This document shows positions 1 to 9,329 of a DNA stretch of 64,000 nucleotides, piece after piece (position 1 is the first letter of the stretch; every line of letters begins with the position of its first letter). Under the pieces are notes generated by a model, which searched no databases, was not told the DNA's origin, and saw only the letters and a program-made list of their open reading frames with translations. The stretch is from CALBPI01 sp038524795 (GTDB lineage Bacteria; Pseudomonadota; Gammaproteobacteria; Steroidobacterales; Woeseiaceae): positions 203,975 to 267,974 of the forward strand of contig JBCBIJ010000008.1 of the NCBI GenBank assembly GCA_038524795.1, given 5' to 3'. The position numbers and the translations under genes are program-made.

Positions 1-2064
1 GATCTGCTGCACGGTGGTGGGCTGTGCCAAAAGCTCGGGCAACTTCGAGGCGATAACGACCTCGTGCGAGGACCGCTCGCCCACCCACTCGATGACCTCT
101 TCAACCACGCTCTGGCAATCGACAACCTGTACCGCGGCATCGTCACGCCCAGCGCGCGAGTACTCGAGGATATCGCCCAACATGCGGTCCATGCGCGCAA
201 CACGCTTTCTGAGCATATCGAGCTTCTCCATGGTGTCGGGCGCCGCGGTCTCGGCGATGTCTTCCTCAATCCATTGCGCCAGGTTCTCGATGCCTCGCAT
301 GGGCGCGCGTAGATCGTGCGACGCGATGTATGCAAAGTCGTCGAGATCGCGGTTGCTGCGCTCGAGCAGCGCGGCGTGGCGCTCAAGCGCACGCTGCGTT
401 TGCACGAACGAGGTGATGTCTGTCGCGACTGTAATGAGTTTTCGTTCTCGCGAGTTACGGTCGTTATAGGGCACCTTGTCGATTCGCATCCAGGACGCGT
501 TGTCCTCGTCACCCTCCGTGTGCTCAACCTTGCCGATGATCGGCTCGCCAGTACGCATAATCTCGCGCAGCTCATCGCCGTAGCGCGCCTCGACGTTGGG
601 CATCATCTCGAAGATCGAGCGACCCTCAACCTCGTCCGGGCGCTTGTTCATGATCGCGGCGGCTTGGTCGTTGACGCGCAGCACGCGGAACTGCTCGTCC
701 ATGAACCAGATGCTCGAGGGCACGAGGTTAAAGATCAGGTCGAGTTCCTTGCGCTGACGGCGCAGAATCTCGCGTGAGGTCATGAGCTGCTCGAACGCTT
801 GTTGCTGACCAATGTCGTTGGAAATCCATTGCGCCAGCATCGCGAGGAACGATCGCTCGCGGTCGCCGAACGGGCGCTCGCGGGGCTCGGCCGATGAAAA
901 ATTGAGCGTCCCGTAAGGCTTTCCGCCGACGGTAATGGCGACGCCGATATAGGTTTCGAGCCCAAAGGTCTCGTAGCAGGGATGCCCGGCAATATCAGAC
1001 TCCCCGGCGTGGTCGATGGCGACCACGTCACCGCGTCCCACAACGTTTGCGCAGTAGGTGTCGCCCAGGATGAACGTGGTACCGCGCTCCAGCTGCTTGT
1101 GCTTATCGACGACGTGCTCGACGACGTAAGCCCCGTCCGCGACGCGACTGATGATGCCGATCTCGAGCTCGAGGTAGCGCAGGCCGATCGAGAGCAGCTG
1201 GGCGAAGTGATCCTCGGGCGCGAGCCGCGCGTTGGTCAGCAGTGTGTAGACTTCGGCACGCATGAGCTCGTCGAGCTTGCGTTCCTCGATATCAAACACG
1301 GAGCCGGCCATACGAACCGGGTTGCCCTGATCGTCCCAGATCGCCTGGCCGTGCGCGTGAATCCAACGGTAGGTGCCGTCGTCGCGGCGCATTCGGCACT
1401 CGTGGTCAAGCTCGGCCTTGCCGGCGAGGTGCTCGGCGATATTGGCCTCGACACGTTCGAGGTCATCAGGATGGATACGGTCGCGGAAGGCGCCTGAGTT
1501 GGGCACGAAGCCCGCATCCGTGACCTTCATGATCTGCTTGAACTGCGGCGACCAGTACAGGTCGTCCGTGCGCAGGTTCCAGTCCCAAAGACCCGCGCTC
1601 GAGCCACGGATGGCGACGTCGTAGCGCTCGTTGCTTTCCTCGAGCTGCTCCTGCGTCAGGCGTTGTTCAGTGACATCGATGAAGATGCCAAACACGGCAG
1701 TCACGTCCCCGTCGGCATCGGTCTGCACCTCGCCGCGAGACAGCACGTGACGAATCTCGCCATCGGGGCGGATGAGACGGGCGTCGAACTCGAACGGTGC
1801 CTGCTCGTTGATGGCGCGGTCGACGTGCTGGCTCACGCGCTCCAGGTCTTCCGGGTGATAGAACGAGATCGCCGACTCGACATCGGGCGTGTAGGTCTCG
1901 GGCGTCACACCATGAATCCGGTAGATCTGGTCAGACCAGAACAGTCGATTGTTGACCAGATCGATGTTCCAGTGACCCAGATTGGCCATACGCTCGGCCA
2001 GGCGCAGCATTTGCACATGCTGCTCCGTTGAGACGCTCCCGCTTGCGTGCGCTTCGTGTTCCAT
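1..2064 (-). CDS. PAS/GAF sensor histidine kinase (C-terminus beyond the window)
   Basis: Reading the minus strand from ATG at 2064 gives an unbroken frame of 688 codons that runs off the left edge. Order: PAS fold 1 (about residues 20-135, ends DVTEQR), PAS fold 2 (about 145-265, ends DIEERK), a GAF-like domain (about 275-420, contains GDTYCANVV, as in phytochrome-linked GAFs), PAS fold 3 (about 430-550), then a HisKA dimerisation domain with phospho-acceptor His583 in YIASHDLRAPMRG. The catalytic ATPase domain should lie beyond base 1. No membrane segment is visible, so it is probably a cytoplasmic sensor. A purine-rich AGGGAAG about 11 bases before the ATG supports the start; the frame stays open further upstream without a better start. 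The signal sensed is unknown. Confidence 0.88.
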   Translation of the reverse strand, partial: MEHEAHASGSVSTEQHVQMLRLAERMANLGHWNIDLVNNRLFWSDQIYRIHGVTPETYTPDVESAISFYHPEDLERVSQHVDRAINEQAPFEFDARLIRPDGEIRHVLSRGEVQTDADGDVTAVFGIFIDVTEQRLTQEQLEESNERYDVAIRGSSAGLWDWNLRTDDLYWSPQFKQIMKVTDAGFVPNSGAFRDRIHPDDLERVEANIAEHLAGKAELDHECRMRRDDGTYRWIHAHGQAIWDDQGNPVRMAGSVFDIEERKLDELMRAEVYTLLTNARLAPEDHFAQLLSIGLRYLELEIGIISRVADGAYVVEHVVDKHKQLERGTTFILGDTYCANVVGRGDVVAIDHAGESDIAGHPCYETFGLETYIGVAITVGGKPYGTLNFSSAEPRERPFGDRERSFLAMLAQWISNDIGQQQAFEQLMTSREILRRQRKELDLIFNLVPSSIWFMDEQFRVLRVNDQAAAIMNKRPDEVEGRSIFEMMPNVEARYGDELREIMRTGEPIIGKVEHTEGDEDNASWMRIDKVPYNDRNSRERKLITVATDITSFVQTQRALERHAALLERSNRDLDDFAYIASHDLRAPMRGIENLAQWIEEDIAETAAPDTMEKLDMLRKRVARMDRMLGDILEYSRAGRDDAAVQVVDCQSVVEEVIEWVGERSSHEVVIASKLPELLAQPTTVQQI

Positions 2065-2226
2065 GAGAAAGCCGACTTCCCTGCCTTCCGGGTTAGCGGC
2101 ATGGCGGCACCGGGCTTTAGCGTGATCCGTGCCCCGTGGCGGCCCGGGTCTGCTAGGGTTAATGCTGTTTTGCCGCGCAGCTACCAACCGCCGGCGCAGC
2201 GCCTTGTTGACCACACCGGAGCTCCC

Positions 2227-2655
2227 ATGACCACCGCCAGCGCGTCCCAGACCGTCCGCATCCACTACACGGGCCGATTCACCGACGGGGAGGTGTTCGA
2301 CTCCTCAGCCGATCGTGACCCGCTGGAGTTCACCCTCGGCGCAGGCCACGTCATCCCCGGCATGGACAATGCGGTCACGGGCATGGCTGTGGGCGACAAG
2401 AAGACGGTCCAGATCGAGCCCGCCGAGGGCTACGGCGACCGCGACGAACGCCTGATCCAGCAAATTCCAAAGGACGCTCTGCCCGACGACGTCAAGCCAG
2501 AGGTCGGCATGCACCTGCAGAGCCAGACGCCCGATGGTCAGATGATGCAGCTGGTCGTCACAGCCGTGGACGAAGAAACCTTCACCGTCGACGCCAATCA
2601 CCCGCTGGCGGGGCAGGTGCTCGAGTTTGATATCGAGCTCGTCGGGATCGATTAG
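2227..2655 (+). CDS. FKBP-type peptidyl-prolyl isomerase, SlyD-like
   Basis: A 142-residue cytoplasmic FKBP-type cis-trans prolyl isomerase and chaperone. After a short N-terminus come the FKBP signature blocks VRIHYTGRF, DGEVFDSS, PLEFTLGAGHVIPGMDNAV and AEGYGDRDE, then the insert-in-flap segment typical of SlyD, and a conserved ending NHPLAGQVLEFDIELV. It lacks the His-rich metal tail of E. coli SlyD. The frame is open back to 2047, but ATG 2227 has GGAG eight bases upstream and starts the family domain, so I chose it. It ends three bases before the convergent SnoaL gene. Confidence 0.93.
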   Translation: MTTASASQTVRIHYTGRFTDGEVFDSSADRDPLEFTLGAGHVIPGMDNAVTGMAVGDKKTVQIEPAEGYGDRDERLIQQIPKDALPDDVKPEVGMHLQSQTPDGQMMQLVVTAVDEETFTVDANHPLAGQVLEFDIELVGID

Positions 2656-2658
2656 GCC

Positions 2659-3186
2659 TTAGTCGGCTACATTGCTCGGCATCGACGTCGAATCAAAGCG
2701 CTCCCAGCCGTGGCCGTCGAACGGATCGACGCCCAGCTGGCGCATGACGTGCGGGAAGTCGACCATGACCCAGTTGTCGACGATCTTGCCGTCGACCACC
2801 TTCCAGAAATCCATGTAACGGATCTCGACGCGCTTGCCCGTGGGTGCGATGCCCATAAACTCGCCGCTGTGCACGGCCTCCTGGCGACCAAACGCCGCAC
2901 ACCACTCGCCCTGCGTAATGCGAGCCTCGTCGGTGCAGACCTTGTCGGAAAACGCAGCCTGGAACGGGCGCTGCCAGCCGTTTTGGAATTCCGTGAGGCC
3001 ATTCTTGAAGCCGCAGCCCGCGTTGCCGATCCAGCGAAACGACGCACTGAAAAAGCGCCCCATGTTGTCGATGTCGTGATCGTTGAGACCATCGACCATG
3101 GCGTCGATCACGCTCAGCGTCTCGTAGGTCTTCGAGAGGTCGTTATCCTTGGTCAGTTCGGCCTGTTCGGGGCGTTGTCCACTCAC
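2659..3186 (-). CDS. Single-domain SnoaL/NTF2-like protein
   Basis: A 175-residue NTF2-fold (SnoaL/ester-cyclase-like) protein, probably a cytosolic lyase, isomerase or hydrolase on a small molecule; the substrate is unknown. The frame is open far upstream, but GTG 3186 has GAAGGA at the right distance and follows the stop of the previous gene by 16 bases. Its core aligns by eye with the C-terminal half of the next gene upstream: RFFSASFRWIGNAGCGFKNG corresponds to a WYGPAGIG block, and GIAPTGKRVEIRYMDFWKV plus DNWVMVD and QLGVD recur there. It is the last gene of the five-gene leftward unit that starts at the SDR gene. Confidence 0.85.
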   Translation of the reverse strand: MSGQRPEQAELTKDNDLSKTYETLSVIDAMVDGLNDHDIDNMGRFFSASFRWIGNAGCGFKNGLTEFQNGWQRPFQAAFSDKVCTDEARITQGEWCAAFGRQEAVHSGEFMGIAPTGKRVEIRYMDFWKVVDGKIVDNWVMVDFPHVMRQLGVDPFDGHGWERFDSTSMPSNVAD

Positions 3187-3202
3187 GTCGCGTGTCCTTC
3201 GT

Positions 3203-4234
3203 TCAGGGTTTGAAGTCGGTGGGCTGGCGGTCAAATGTGACCTCGCGCATGCGTTCGAGGACATCCACCCCAAGCTGCGCCCAGACATCGAGCAGGTCGA
3301 TGAGCACCCAGTTCTCGCGAATCTGTCCGTTTTCACAGCGCCAGAGATCGAGGCTCGAAAAATGTATCTCACGGCCGGACGGACTGATCCCCATCCAGCC
3401 GTCATCCGATACCGTCGCGTGCATGGCGGGCCAGCCGCAGAACGCCACGTAGTCGCCATCGGCGAAATAGCAGTCGTAGCCGCCCGCCTTCGTGTCTGAG
3501 GTGCGGTTGGGCAGGCTCTTGAGAAAGGGAATCTGGTGCCAGTTGCGGAAGCCGGACAGGCGTCGATTGGCGCCAATGCCCGCGGGGCCGTACCAGTTCA
3601 TCTTCGGGTGCCAGAACTGCTCGAGCCCCATGGCCTCGGCACCGCCTTCAGCAAAGCGCGACAGGCCGTCGATCATGTCGTTGACGAGTGTCATGCTGGC
3701 CGCACTGTGAGCGGGGTCGCTGTCGCCGCGGACGATACCATCCTGCGTCGCGGGACCGGGTACGAGCAGCTCTACACCGAGACTGGGCGCCATGGGCCAG
3801 GCACGCGCCTGCATCATAACTGCCGGGATGTCCCAGAGTAGTCGCAGGTCAGAAACGCGGCCGTCACGGAAACCAAAAAACTCGATGTAGCGCATGTGCA
3901 CCAAATGACGAGTCGCCGGAATGTCGAGCCAGGGCTTCTCGAACACGCCTGAGTAGTAACCGCCACAACCGATCCAGTCCCGGCCCTGGTCGTGCGCGCC
4001 GATGACGATGTAGTCGCGGCGTTCGAGATCGGGGATGGCGCTTAGCAGGGGCGCAAAGCCCACTTCGAACAATGCCGCTGGACCCTGGACGCGCCCCATG
4101 GGGTGGGCGAGCTGCACATCGCAATCCGGCGTGCACAAGGCCGCGAGTTGGCCCGGCAATGCTGCGACATCGCAGTCGTAAAGCGCAGAACGGTAGCCTT
4201 CGAAGAATGCCTTTCTTTCTGCGATACCGGTCAT
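3203..4234 (-). CDS. Two-domain SnoaL/NTF2-like protein
   Basis: A 343-residue protein made of two NTF2/SnoaL folds. The N-terminal domain (about 5-165) contains PDLERRD, WLDIPATRHLVHMRYIEFF and WPMAPSLG. The C-terminal domain (about 190-330) contains NWYGPAGIG, HQIPFL, GWMGISPSGREIHF and ENWVLIDLLDVWAQLGVD. The gene at 14498 shares nearly all of these blocks in the same order, so the two are paralogues; the gene at 2659 matches the second domain only. The ATG overlaps the stop of the preceding hydrolase gene (ATGA), which implies coupled translation. The family includes polyketide cyclases, dehydratases and isomerases; the reaction here is not known. Confidence 0.86.
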   Translation of the reverse strand: MTGIAERKAFFEGYRSALYDCDVAALPGQLAALCTPDCDVQLAHPMGRVQGPAALFEVGFAPLLSAIPDLERRDYIVIGAHDQGRDWIGCGGYYSGVFEKPWLDIPATRHLVHMRYIEFFGFRDGRVSDLRLLWDIPAVMMQARAWPMAPSLGVELLVPGPATQDGIVRGDSDPAHSAASMTLVNDMIDGLSRFAEGGAEAMGLEQFWHPKMNWYGPAGIGANRRLSGFRNWHQIPFLKSLPNRTSDTKAGGYDCYFADGDYVAFCGWPAMHATVSDDGWMGISPSGREIHFSSLDLWRCENGQIRENWVLIDLLDVWAQLGVDVLERMREVTFDRQPTDFKP

Positions 4235-5097
4235 TGGATGTGCTCCAGGAACAGCGCCACATCGGCATTGGCCGCGGCCTCTCGTCGTGCGGCTTCAAAG
4301 TAGTGATCAGACTCAGGGTACAGTGATACGGCATGCAGCCGCCCGGCATCGGCAAGTGCCCGCGCGAAACTCAAACTGTTGGTGGCTGGTGTAGCCCCGT
4401 CACCGACAGCGTGATGCACGGTGACGGGTCCGTCGAGCGCGTCAACCTGTTCGGCCAGGTCATCCAGGTTCATCGTGGCCCAGAACGACGCCGCACGAAC
4501 TGTATCGGTTGCCAGTAGCACCCGCAGCGCCACGCTGCCACCCATGGAGTGGGACCAGAAAAACACATTGTCCGCATCGGCGTGCTCGAGCTGGTCGACA
4601 GCCGAGAGCAGGGCCGCAACATCTTCAGCGTAATAGCCAACGGACCGCTCATCCTGTGGATCGATGTAAGCGAACCCTTCCGAACTGTTGTGGCCTCTGT
4701 AGTCGGGGATCACCGTCAGGAAACCGCGTGTCGCGAACAAACCCGGCACCGAGCGATAGTAGTCGCCGGGTCGAGCGTCGACGCCCTCGCTTGTGATGCC
4801 GTAGCGGCGTGGGTCGGGCACGTAGCCGTGATTCGCGACGACGACGGGAAAGCCCGCCGCGGGTAGCGAGGTATCGGGCACAGCCACCATCGCATGCAGC
4901 GTCAGGCCCGCATGGGCGTAGGCGACGAGGTAGGCCGAATAGCCCGTGCCCGCTTCGAGCGGTCGGACCCGCTCGAGCGTCACGTCGAAGTCATACGCGC
5001 GCAGCGCCTCGATGCTCATGGGCGGCGGCTGCGCATCAGCCGCACAGGCCTGCACCGCCAGCACCGTGAGGGCCAGCGCGACGCGCAGTCGGCGCAT
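4231..5097 (-). CDS. Exported alpha/beta hydrolase (prolyl-oligopeptidase / dienelactone-hydrolase-like)
   Basis: A 288-residue serine hydrolase with an N-terminal signal peptide (hydrophobic ALALTVLAVQACAAD; Cys18 could be a lipobox cysteine, but the preceding VQA is atypical). The alpha/beta-hydrolase core follows: VVVANHGY oxyanion region, DYRGHNSS, nucleophile elbow SHSMGGS, an acid in the GDGATP region and a catalytic His in PESDHYF. It probably acts in the periplasm on an ester or lactone. The reading frame could start 21 codons earlier, but ATG 5097 starts the signal peptide and overlaps the symporter stop as TGATG. It sits in an operon with the symporter and the SnoaL genes. Confidence 0.87.
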   Translation of the reverse strand: MRRLRVALALTVLAVQACAADAQPPPMSIEALRAYDFDVTLERVRPLEAGTGYSAYLVAYAHAGLTLHAMVAVPDTSLPAAGFPVVVANHGYVPDPRRYGITSEGVDARPGDYYRSVPGLFATRGFLTVIPDYRGHNSSEGFAYIDPQDERSVGYYAEDVAALLSAVDQLEHADADNVFFWSHSMGGSVALRVLLATDTVRAASFWATMNLDDLAEQVDALDGPVTVHHAVGDGATPATNSLSFARALADAGRLHAVSLYPESDHYFEAARREAAANADVALFLEHIQ

Positions 5098-6704
5098 CAG
5101 ATCAGCGCCTCGAACGCGTAGAGGAAGACGATCGTGAACACGAAGAACGCGAGCAGCCACCAGCTCACGCGGTCGATCTTGCCGGGTACCAGGTACCAGC
5201 CGTTCTCCATCTCAGGCAAGCCCTTCTCCCGGAACTCGCGCTGCTGACCGGGGATCGAGTACGCCGACCATTCGGCCTGCGGGCCATCGATAAGGCGGCT
5301 TGCCACGAGCGACACGATGATGTTCACACCGCCACCGATGACGCAGTACCAGGGCCAGGCGATGTCCGTATTTGTAGCTACCAGCCAGATTACGATGAAG
5401 CCCACGGCGACACCCGCAAGCAGGCCTTTCTCTGTCGTCTGCTTCGAGAAGAAACCCAGGCCAAACATGCTGAGCTTGGCGCCCACGAAGTAAGACCCAA
5501 TTTGCGACAGCGTGCGCAGGATCGAGCCCTCGCTATTCACGTAGAGCATCGCCGGAACGATGATCAGCACAGCCCAGAGCACCGTAAACCAGCGCGTCAC
5601 AGTCAGGTAATGCTCTGGAGACTCGGCTCTCTTGAAGTAGCGCTGGTAGAAGTCGATGGTCGAAATCGTCGCCAGCGAGTTGAAGGCCGAGTCGAGCGAT
5701 GACATCGAGGCCGCCACCACAGCCGCAGCGATGATGCCCATGAGCCCCGGCAAGCCGTAATCCGTCGCGAAGCTCAGGATAATCGTGTTGCCGTCCTCGA
5801 ACTCCTGGCCGCCGTAGTAGCCGTAGAACAGGATGCCAAGCACGAAGAACAGGAAGTAGATGAAGAACGCGACGAAGCCCATGAGCAGGAATGACTTCTT
5901 GGCGTCGCCGATGTTTTTGGCGGCCAGCGTGCGCTGCACCATCATCTGGTTGGCACCGTAGACCGTCACGTGGAAGATCGTCATGGCGATCACGCCCGAC
6001 CACACTGTGGCCTCGAGCGTGAAGTCCATCGACAGGTCGAGCGGGTTTGTCTTGCCCGCGGCTTTGAGGCTGTCGAGCACCTCGCCCAGCGGTGCCGGCA
6101 TGTTGTTGATAAGCGCAAAGAAAATAATAAGCGCGCCCACGAGCAGCACGCCCGCCTGGATCACATCCGTCCAGATCACGGCCGTGATGCCGCCCATCAT
6201 CGTGTAGATGAGCGCGATGATCGTGACCAGAACGATGGCCATCTTGACGTCGACGCCCGTGATGAACTGGATGACGAGTGCGGTCGCGTAGAGCACGGCC
6301 GCTGAGGTCAGTGCCTGTGAGACCAGGAACACGGCCGAGATCACGGCGCGCGAGGTCGGGCCAAAGCGCTGCTCCATATAGTCGTAGATCGACGCCACGC
6401 CCGAGTTAAAGAAGAACGGCAGAAAGATCGTGATCACGAGGAAGATCACGATCGGGTAGTTCAAGTGAATCGCGATGACCGCGATGCTCTCCGTGTACGA
6501 CCAGGCCGGGCCGCCCAGGAACGACAGCGCACTCACATAAGTGGCAATCACCGAGATCCCGATGGCCCACCAGGGCGTCGTGCGCCGACCGAGATAAAAA
6601 TCCTCTGCCGTTTCGACCTTCTTGCTGAGCACCCAGCCCAGGAGTAGGTTCAGCAGCACGTACGTAACAAGGATGATCCAGTTCAGTGTGCCGAATTCAG
6701 CCAT
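5097..6704 (-). CDS. Sodium:solute symporter (SSS family)
   Basis: A 535-residue inner-membrane Na+-coupled importer of the SSS family, with about 13-14 hydrophobic helices. Family landmarks include an N-terminal helix after LNWIILVTYVLLNLLLGW, the segment DFYLGRRTTPWWAIGISVIATYVSALSFLGGPAWSY, an SSF-like central region with GGITAVIWTDVIQ, and SSLDSAFNSLATI near residue 335, the helix-8 serine-rich Na+ site region. Such proteins carry sugars, organic acids, amino acids or polyols; the substrate cannot be read from sequence. It lies 27 bases after the SDR gene and has AGGAAG upstream of ATG 6704. With the TonB receptor at 17856 it would give outer- and inner-membrane uptake for the island. Confidence 0.94.
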   Translation of the reverse strand: MAEFGTLNWIILVTYVLLNLLLGWVLSKKVETAEDFYLGRRTTPWWAIGISVIATYVSALSFLGGPAWSYTESIAVIAIHLNYPIVIFLVITIFLPFFFNSGVASIYDYMEQRFGPTSRAVISAVFLVSQALTSAAVLYATALVIQFITGVDVKMAIVLVTIIALIYTMMGGITAVIWTDVIQAGVLLVGALIIFFALINNMPAPLGEVLDSLKAAGKTNPLDLSMDFTLEATVWSGVIAMTIFHVTVYGANQMMVQRTLAAKNIGDAKKSFLLMGFVAFFIYFLFFVLGILFYGYYGGQEFEDGNTIILSFATDYGLPGLMGIIAAAVVAASMSSLDSAFNSLATISTIDFYQRYFKRAESPEHYLTVTRWFTVLWAVLIIVPAMLYVNSEGSILRTLSQIGSYFVGAKLSMFGLGFFSKQTTEKGLLAGVAVGFIVIWLVATNTDIAWPWYCVIGGGVNIIVSLVASRLIDGPQAEWSAYSIPGQQREFREKGLPEMENGWYLVPGKIDRVSWWLLAFFVFTIVFLYAFEALI

Positions 6705-6731
6705 GGGCGCGTCTTCCTGCCAGGGTTCTCG

Positions 6732-7466
6732 TTATTGCGCGGTCCAGCCGCCATCGACGCGCAAGCTGTGGCCCGTGACCATGCCCGAGGTCGGCGACGC
6801 CAGATACATGACGGCCGCCACGATGTCGTCGAGCGACGCCAGCTTGCCCATTGGGATCATGCCGAACACAAAGTCGCGAAACGTCGGGTTATCCAGCATT
6901 GGCTTGGTCATCGGGGTTTCGACAAAGGTGGGGGCGACCGTATTGACGCGTATGCCGTGCGGCGCGAGTTCAACGGCCATGGCCTTCGTCAGCCCTTCCA
7001 CGGCGTGCTTGGTCATGCAGTACACACTGCGGTTCGGCGACCCGACGTGGCCCATCTGAGACGACATGTTGATGATCGCGCCGGGCCCGTCGCTGCGCAG
7101 CATCGCCTGTGCCGCCGCCTGCGCGACCCGAAATGCTGCGCGCACATTGAGATCCAACACGAAATCCAGCGACTCGGTGTCGACCTCGACGAAGGGCTGC
7201 GGCCGGTTGGCGCCTGCATTGTTCACGAGGATCGACAAGCCCTCGATTGCGGCCACGCGCGCGACAAACGCGTCGTCAGTAACGTCACCCGTCCAGGTCT
7301 CAATGCGGCCCGAACCGTGTGCTGCGAGGGCTTCCAGGTCCGAAGCCGTGCGCGCCGTTGCGATGACCCGAGCACCCGCATCAGCCAGTCCCTCGGCACA
7401 GGCACGGCCCAGGCCGCGACCGGCCCCCGTCACCAGTGCGAGCTGTCCCGACAGTCTTTCAGACAT
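6732..7466 (-). CDS. Short-chain dehydrogenase/reductase (SDR)
   Basis: A 244-residue classical NAD(P)-dependent SDR. Visible motifs: the cofactor glycine motif TGAGRGLG near residue 14, DVTD, NNAG, the catalytic Ser in INMSSQMG, YCMTK (YxxxK), then VNTVAPTFVETPM and the C-terminal GHSLRVDGGW. The frame is open for 500 codons further upstream, but that part is only the antisense of the lacI gene; the SDR fold starts at ATG 7466. It is the first gene of the leftward operon SDR-symporter-hydrolase-SnoaL-SnoaL, and its start is 13 bases from the putative LacI operator. It probably oxidises a hydroxyl on the island's substrate. Confidence 0.94.
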   Translation of the reverse strand: MSERLSGQLALVTGAGRGLGRACAEGLADAGARVIATARTASDLEALAAHGSGRIETWTGDVTDDAFVARVAAIEGLSILVNNAGANRPQPFVEVDTESLDFVLDLNVRAAFRVAQAAAQAMLRSDGPGAIINMSSQMGHVGSPNRSVYCMTKHAVEGLTKAMAVELAPHGIRVNTVAPTFVETPMTKPMLDNPTFRDFVFGMIPMGKLASLDDIVAAVMYLASPTSGMVTGHSLRVDGGWTAQ

Positions 7467-7478
7467 GTTTGGCGCCAA

Positions 7479-7496
7479 ATTGCATACGAATGCAAT
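7479..7496. promoter_or_regulatory. Putative LacI-family operator, perfect inverted repeat
   Basis: ATTGCAT, a four-base spacer ACGA, then ATGCAAT: a perfect 7-bp inverted repeat centred on a CG step, as LacI-type operators usually are. It lies in the 51-base gap between the divergent SDR (7466) and LacI (7518) starts, so binding could repress both. The half-site GAATGCA recurs at 11997, 20387 and, inverted, at 12085 and 20473. Confidence 0.75.
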
Positions 7497-7517
7497 ACTG
7501 CCTACTATCCGGCGACA

Positions 7518-8600
7518 ATGAAAGCCGGCAACATGGCGCGGCGCATGAGCAAGACACGAAAAACCAAGGACAAAGGGAGCAAATCGGGCAAGAAGCGCGC
7601 GACCTCCTATGACGTCGCCGAGCTCGCCGGAGTCTCGCAATCGGCGGTGTCCCGGGTCTTCCAGGACGGGGCCAGCGCCTCGAAGGCCATGCGCGAGCGG
7701 GTCATGGCCGCCGCCGACAAGCTCGGCTACCGGCCGAATGCGATCGCGCGCGGTCTGATCACACAGCGTTCCAACATGGTCGCCGTGGTGATCTCCAAGC
7801 TCACCAACCTGTACTACCCCGAGGTGCTCGTGCAGCTCACGCAGCGCTTCTCGGAACGGAACGTGCGTGTGCTGCTGTTCGCACTCGAACGCGAGGGCGA
7901 CACGGGTAGTGTCGTCGAGCAAATGCTGCAGTACCGCGTCGACGGCGTGATCACGGCTGCGATGTTCTCGCCCGAGCAACTGCGCACCATTGAAAGCGCG
8001 CACATTCCCGTCGTGTTCTACAACCGGACCTCGCGCGAACCGCTGGTGAGCTCTGTGCGTTGCGACCAGGAGGCCGGCGAGCGCTGGCTGGTCGACGAAC
8101 TGGTTCGCGCCGGTCACCGATCCTTTGGCGTCGTCGAGGGCCCCGAGGACTCGGTCGTCAGTATCGAGCGCAAAATGGGCGCTCTTACTGAGCTTGCCCA
8201 GCTCGGCATCACCGACGTCACTACGGTCAGCGGCGACTTCGGCTATGAGACGGGCCGCGCCTGTTTTTCGGAGCTGGTGGAGAAACGCGGCAACATACCC
8301 GACGCCGTCATTGCGGCAAACGATGTCATGGCCATCGGCTGCATCGATGAGGCGCGCGAGGGCCACGGCCTGCGCGTGCCCAACGATGTTTCGATCGTTG
8401 GCTTCGACGGGGTCGGCCCGGCGCGTTACGCGGCCTATGAAGTCACCACGGTGCGCCAGCCCGTACAGCGAATGACGGAATCGGCAGCGTCGATGCTGCT
8501 GGAACGCATCGAGCGCCCCGAGCTTTCGCCCGAAAAGCGCGCCTTTTCGGGCATTCCCATTCGCGGCGGCTCGGCCCGGCTGCTCAAGACCGGCGAGTAG
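7518..8600 (+). CDS. LacI-family transcriptional regulator
   Basis: A 360-residue LacI/GalR repressor. A basic N-terminal tail of about 30 residues precedes the helix-turn-helix (TSYDVAELAGVSQSAVSRVFQDGASASKAMRERVMAAADKLGYRPNAIAR), then the periplasmic-binding-protein-like effector domain, ending VSIVGFDGVGPARYAAYEVTTVRQP. The effector is unknown. I took ATG 7518; ATG 7533 and 7545 are in frame and also possible, since no strong ribosome-binding site separates them. It diverges from the SDR operon across the operator at 7479 and is followed after three bases by a hydrolase gene. It is the only regulator in the island and the natural candidate to bind the repeated motif. Confidence 0.93.
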   Translation: MKAGNMARRMSKTRKTKDKGSKSGKKRATSYDVAELAGVSQSAVSRVFQDGASASKAMRERVMAAADKLGYRPNAIARGLITQRSNMVAVVISKLTNLYYPEVLVQLTQRFSERNVRVLLFALEREGDTGSVVEQMLQYRVDGVITAAMFSPEQLRTIESAHIPVVFYNRTSREPLVSSVRCDQEAGERWLVDELVRAGHRSFGVVEGPEDSVVSIERKMGALTELAQLGITDVTTVSGDFGYETGRACFSELVEKRGNIPDAVIAANDVMAIGCIDEAREGHGLRVPNDVSIVGFDGVGPARYAAYEVTTVRQPVQRMTESAASMLLERIERPELSPEKRAFSGIPIRGGSARLLKTGE

Positions 8601-8603
8601 ACT

Positions 8604-9329
8604 GTGCCGGCGCCCGCCGTCGTCTATTTGCCCGGCATGATGTGCGACGCACGGCTGTGGACGCCGCAAACCGACGCGCTGCCCTACCCCGCGCTGCATG
8701 CGGATACGACGCGTGCCGACAACTTCGCCGACATGGCGGTGCAGGTGCTCGAATCCGCGCCGCCTGAATTCGCGCTGGTCGGGCTCTCGATGGGCGGCAT
8801 TCTGGCCTTGGAGATCTGGCGCCAGGCGCGAGAACGCGTGACGCACCTCGCGCTGCTCGCCACCAACCCGTACGCTGAGGCGCCCGAGCGGCAGTCGCTG
8901 CGCCTCGAGCAGATCCACATTGCGTTGTCCGGCGGCCTGCGCACGCTGGCCGTGGAGTCGATGAAACCGCTCTACCTCGCCGAATCGCACCGCGATGATG
9001 AGGTGCTGCTCAATCTGCTACTCGACATGGCCCTCGCCCTTGGACCCGACGTGTTCGAGCGTCAGTCGGTCGCGCTGCGCGACCGGGTCGACAGCGCGTC
9101 CACGCTGGCGACCATCGATTGTCCCACGCTCGTGCTCTGTGGTGCCGAAGATAGGCTGTGCCCCGTTGGCTATCATCAGTTTATGGCCGATGCGATTCCG
9201 GGGGCGCGGCTCGAAGTCATCGAAGACTGCGGGCACATCGCCACACTGGAACAGCCCGAGGCCGTCACAACGGCGCTCGTGGCGCTGCTTCAACAACCGT
9301 CATCCCGAACAACATCAGGAACGCCATGA
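8604..9329 (+). CDS. Alpha/beta hydrolase
   Basis: A 241-residue cytoplasmic alpha/beta hydrolase, starting at GTG 8604 three bases after the lacI stop. The fold is clear: an early oxyanion region YLPGMMCDARLW, nucleophile elbow GLSMGG (Ser near residue 62), acid Asp in LCGAEDRLCP and catalytic His in DCGHIATLEQPE. No signal peptide is seen. It may cleave an ester or lactone, or a C-C bond in a ring-cleavage product (MhpC-like enzymes share this fold); substrate unassigned. The final bases overlap the next start as ATGA. Confidence 0.88.
   Translation: MPAPAVVYLPGMMCDARLWTPQTDALPYPALHADTTRADNFADMAVQVLESAPPEFALVGLSMGGILALEIWRQARERVTHLALLATNPYAEAPERQSLRLEQIHIALSGGLRTLAVESMKPLYLAESHRDDEVLLNLLLDMALALGPDVFERQSVALRDRVDSASTLATIDCPTLVLCGAEDRLCPVGYHQFMADAIPGARLEVIEDCGHIATLEQPEAVTTALVALLQQPSSRTTSGTP

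Noticed and set aside
7467..8990. N-terminal extension of the SDR gene to 752 codons
   Set aside because: The extra part is antisense to lacI and lacks any domain. The SDR fold and the operator position both set the start at 7466.
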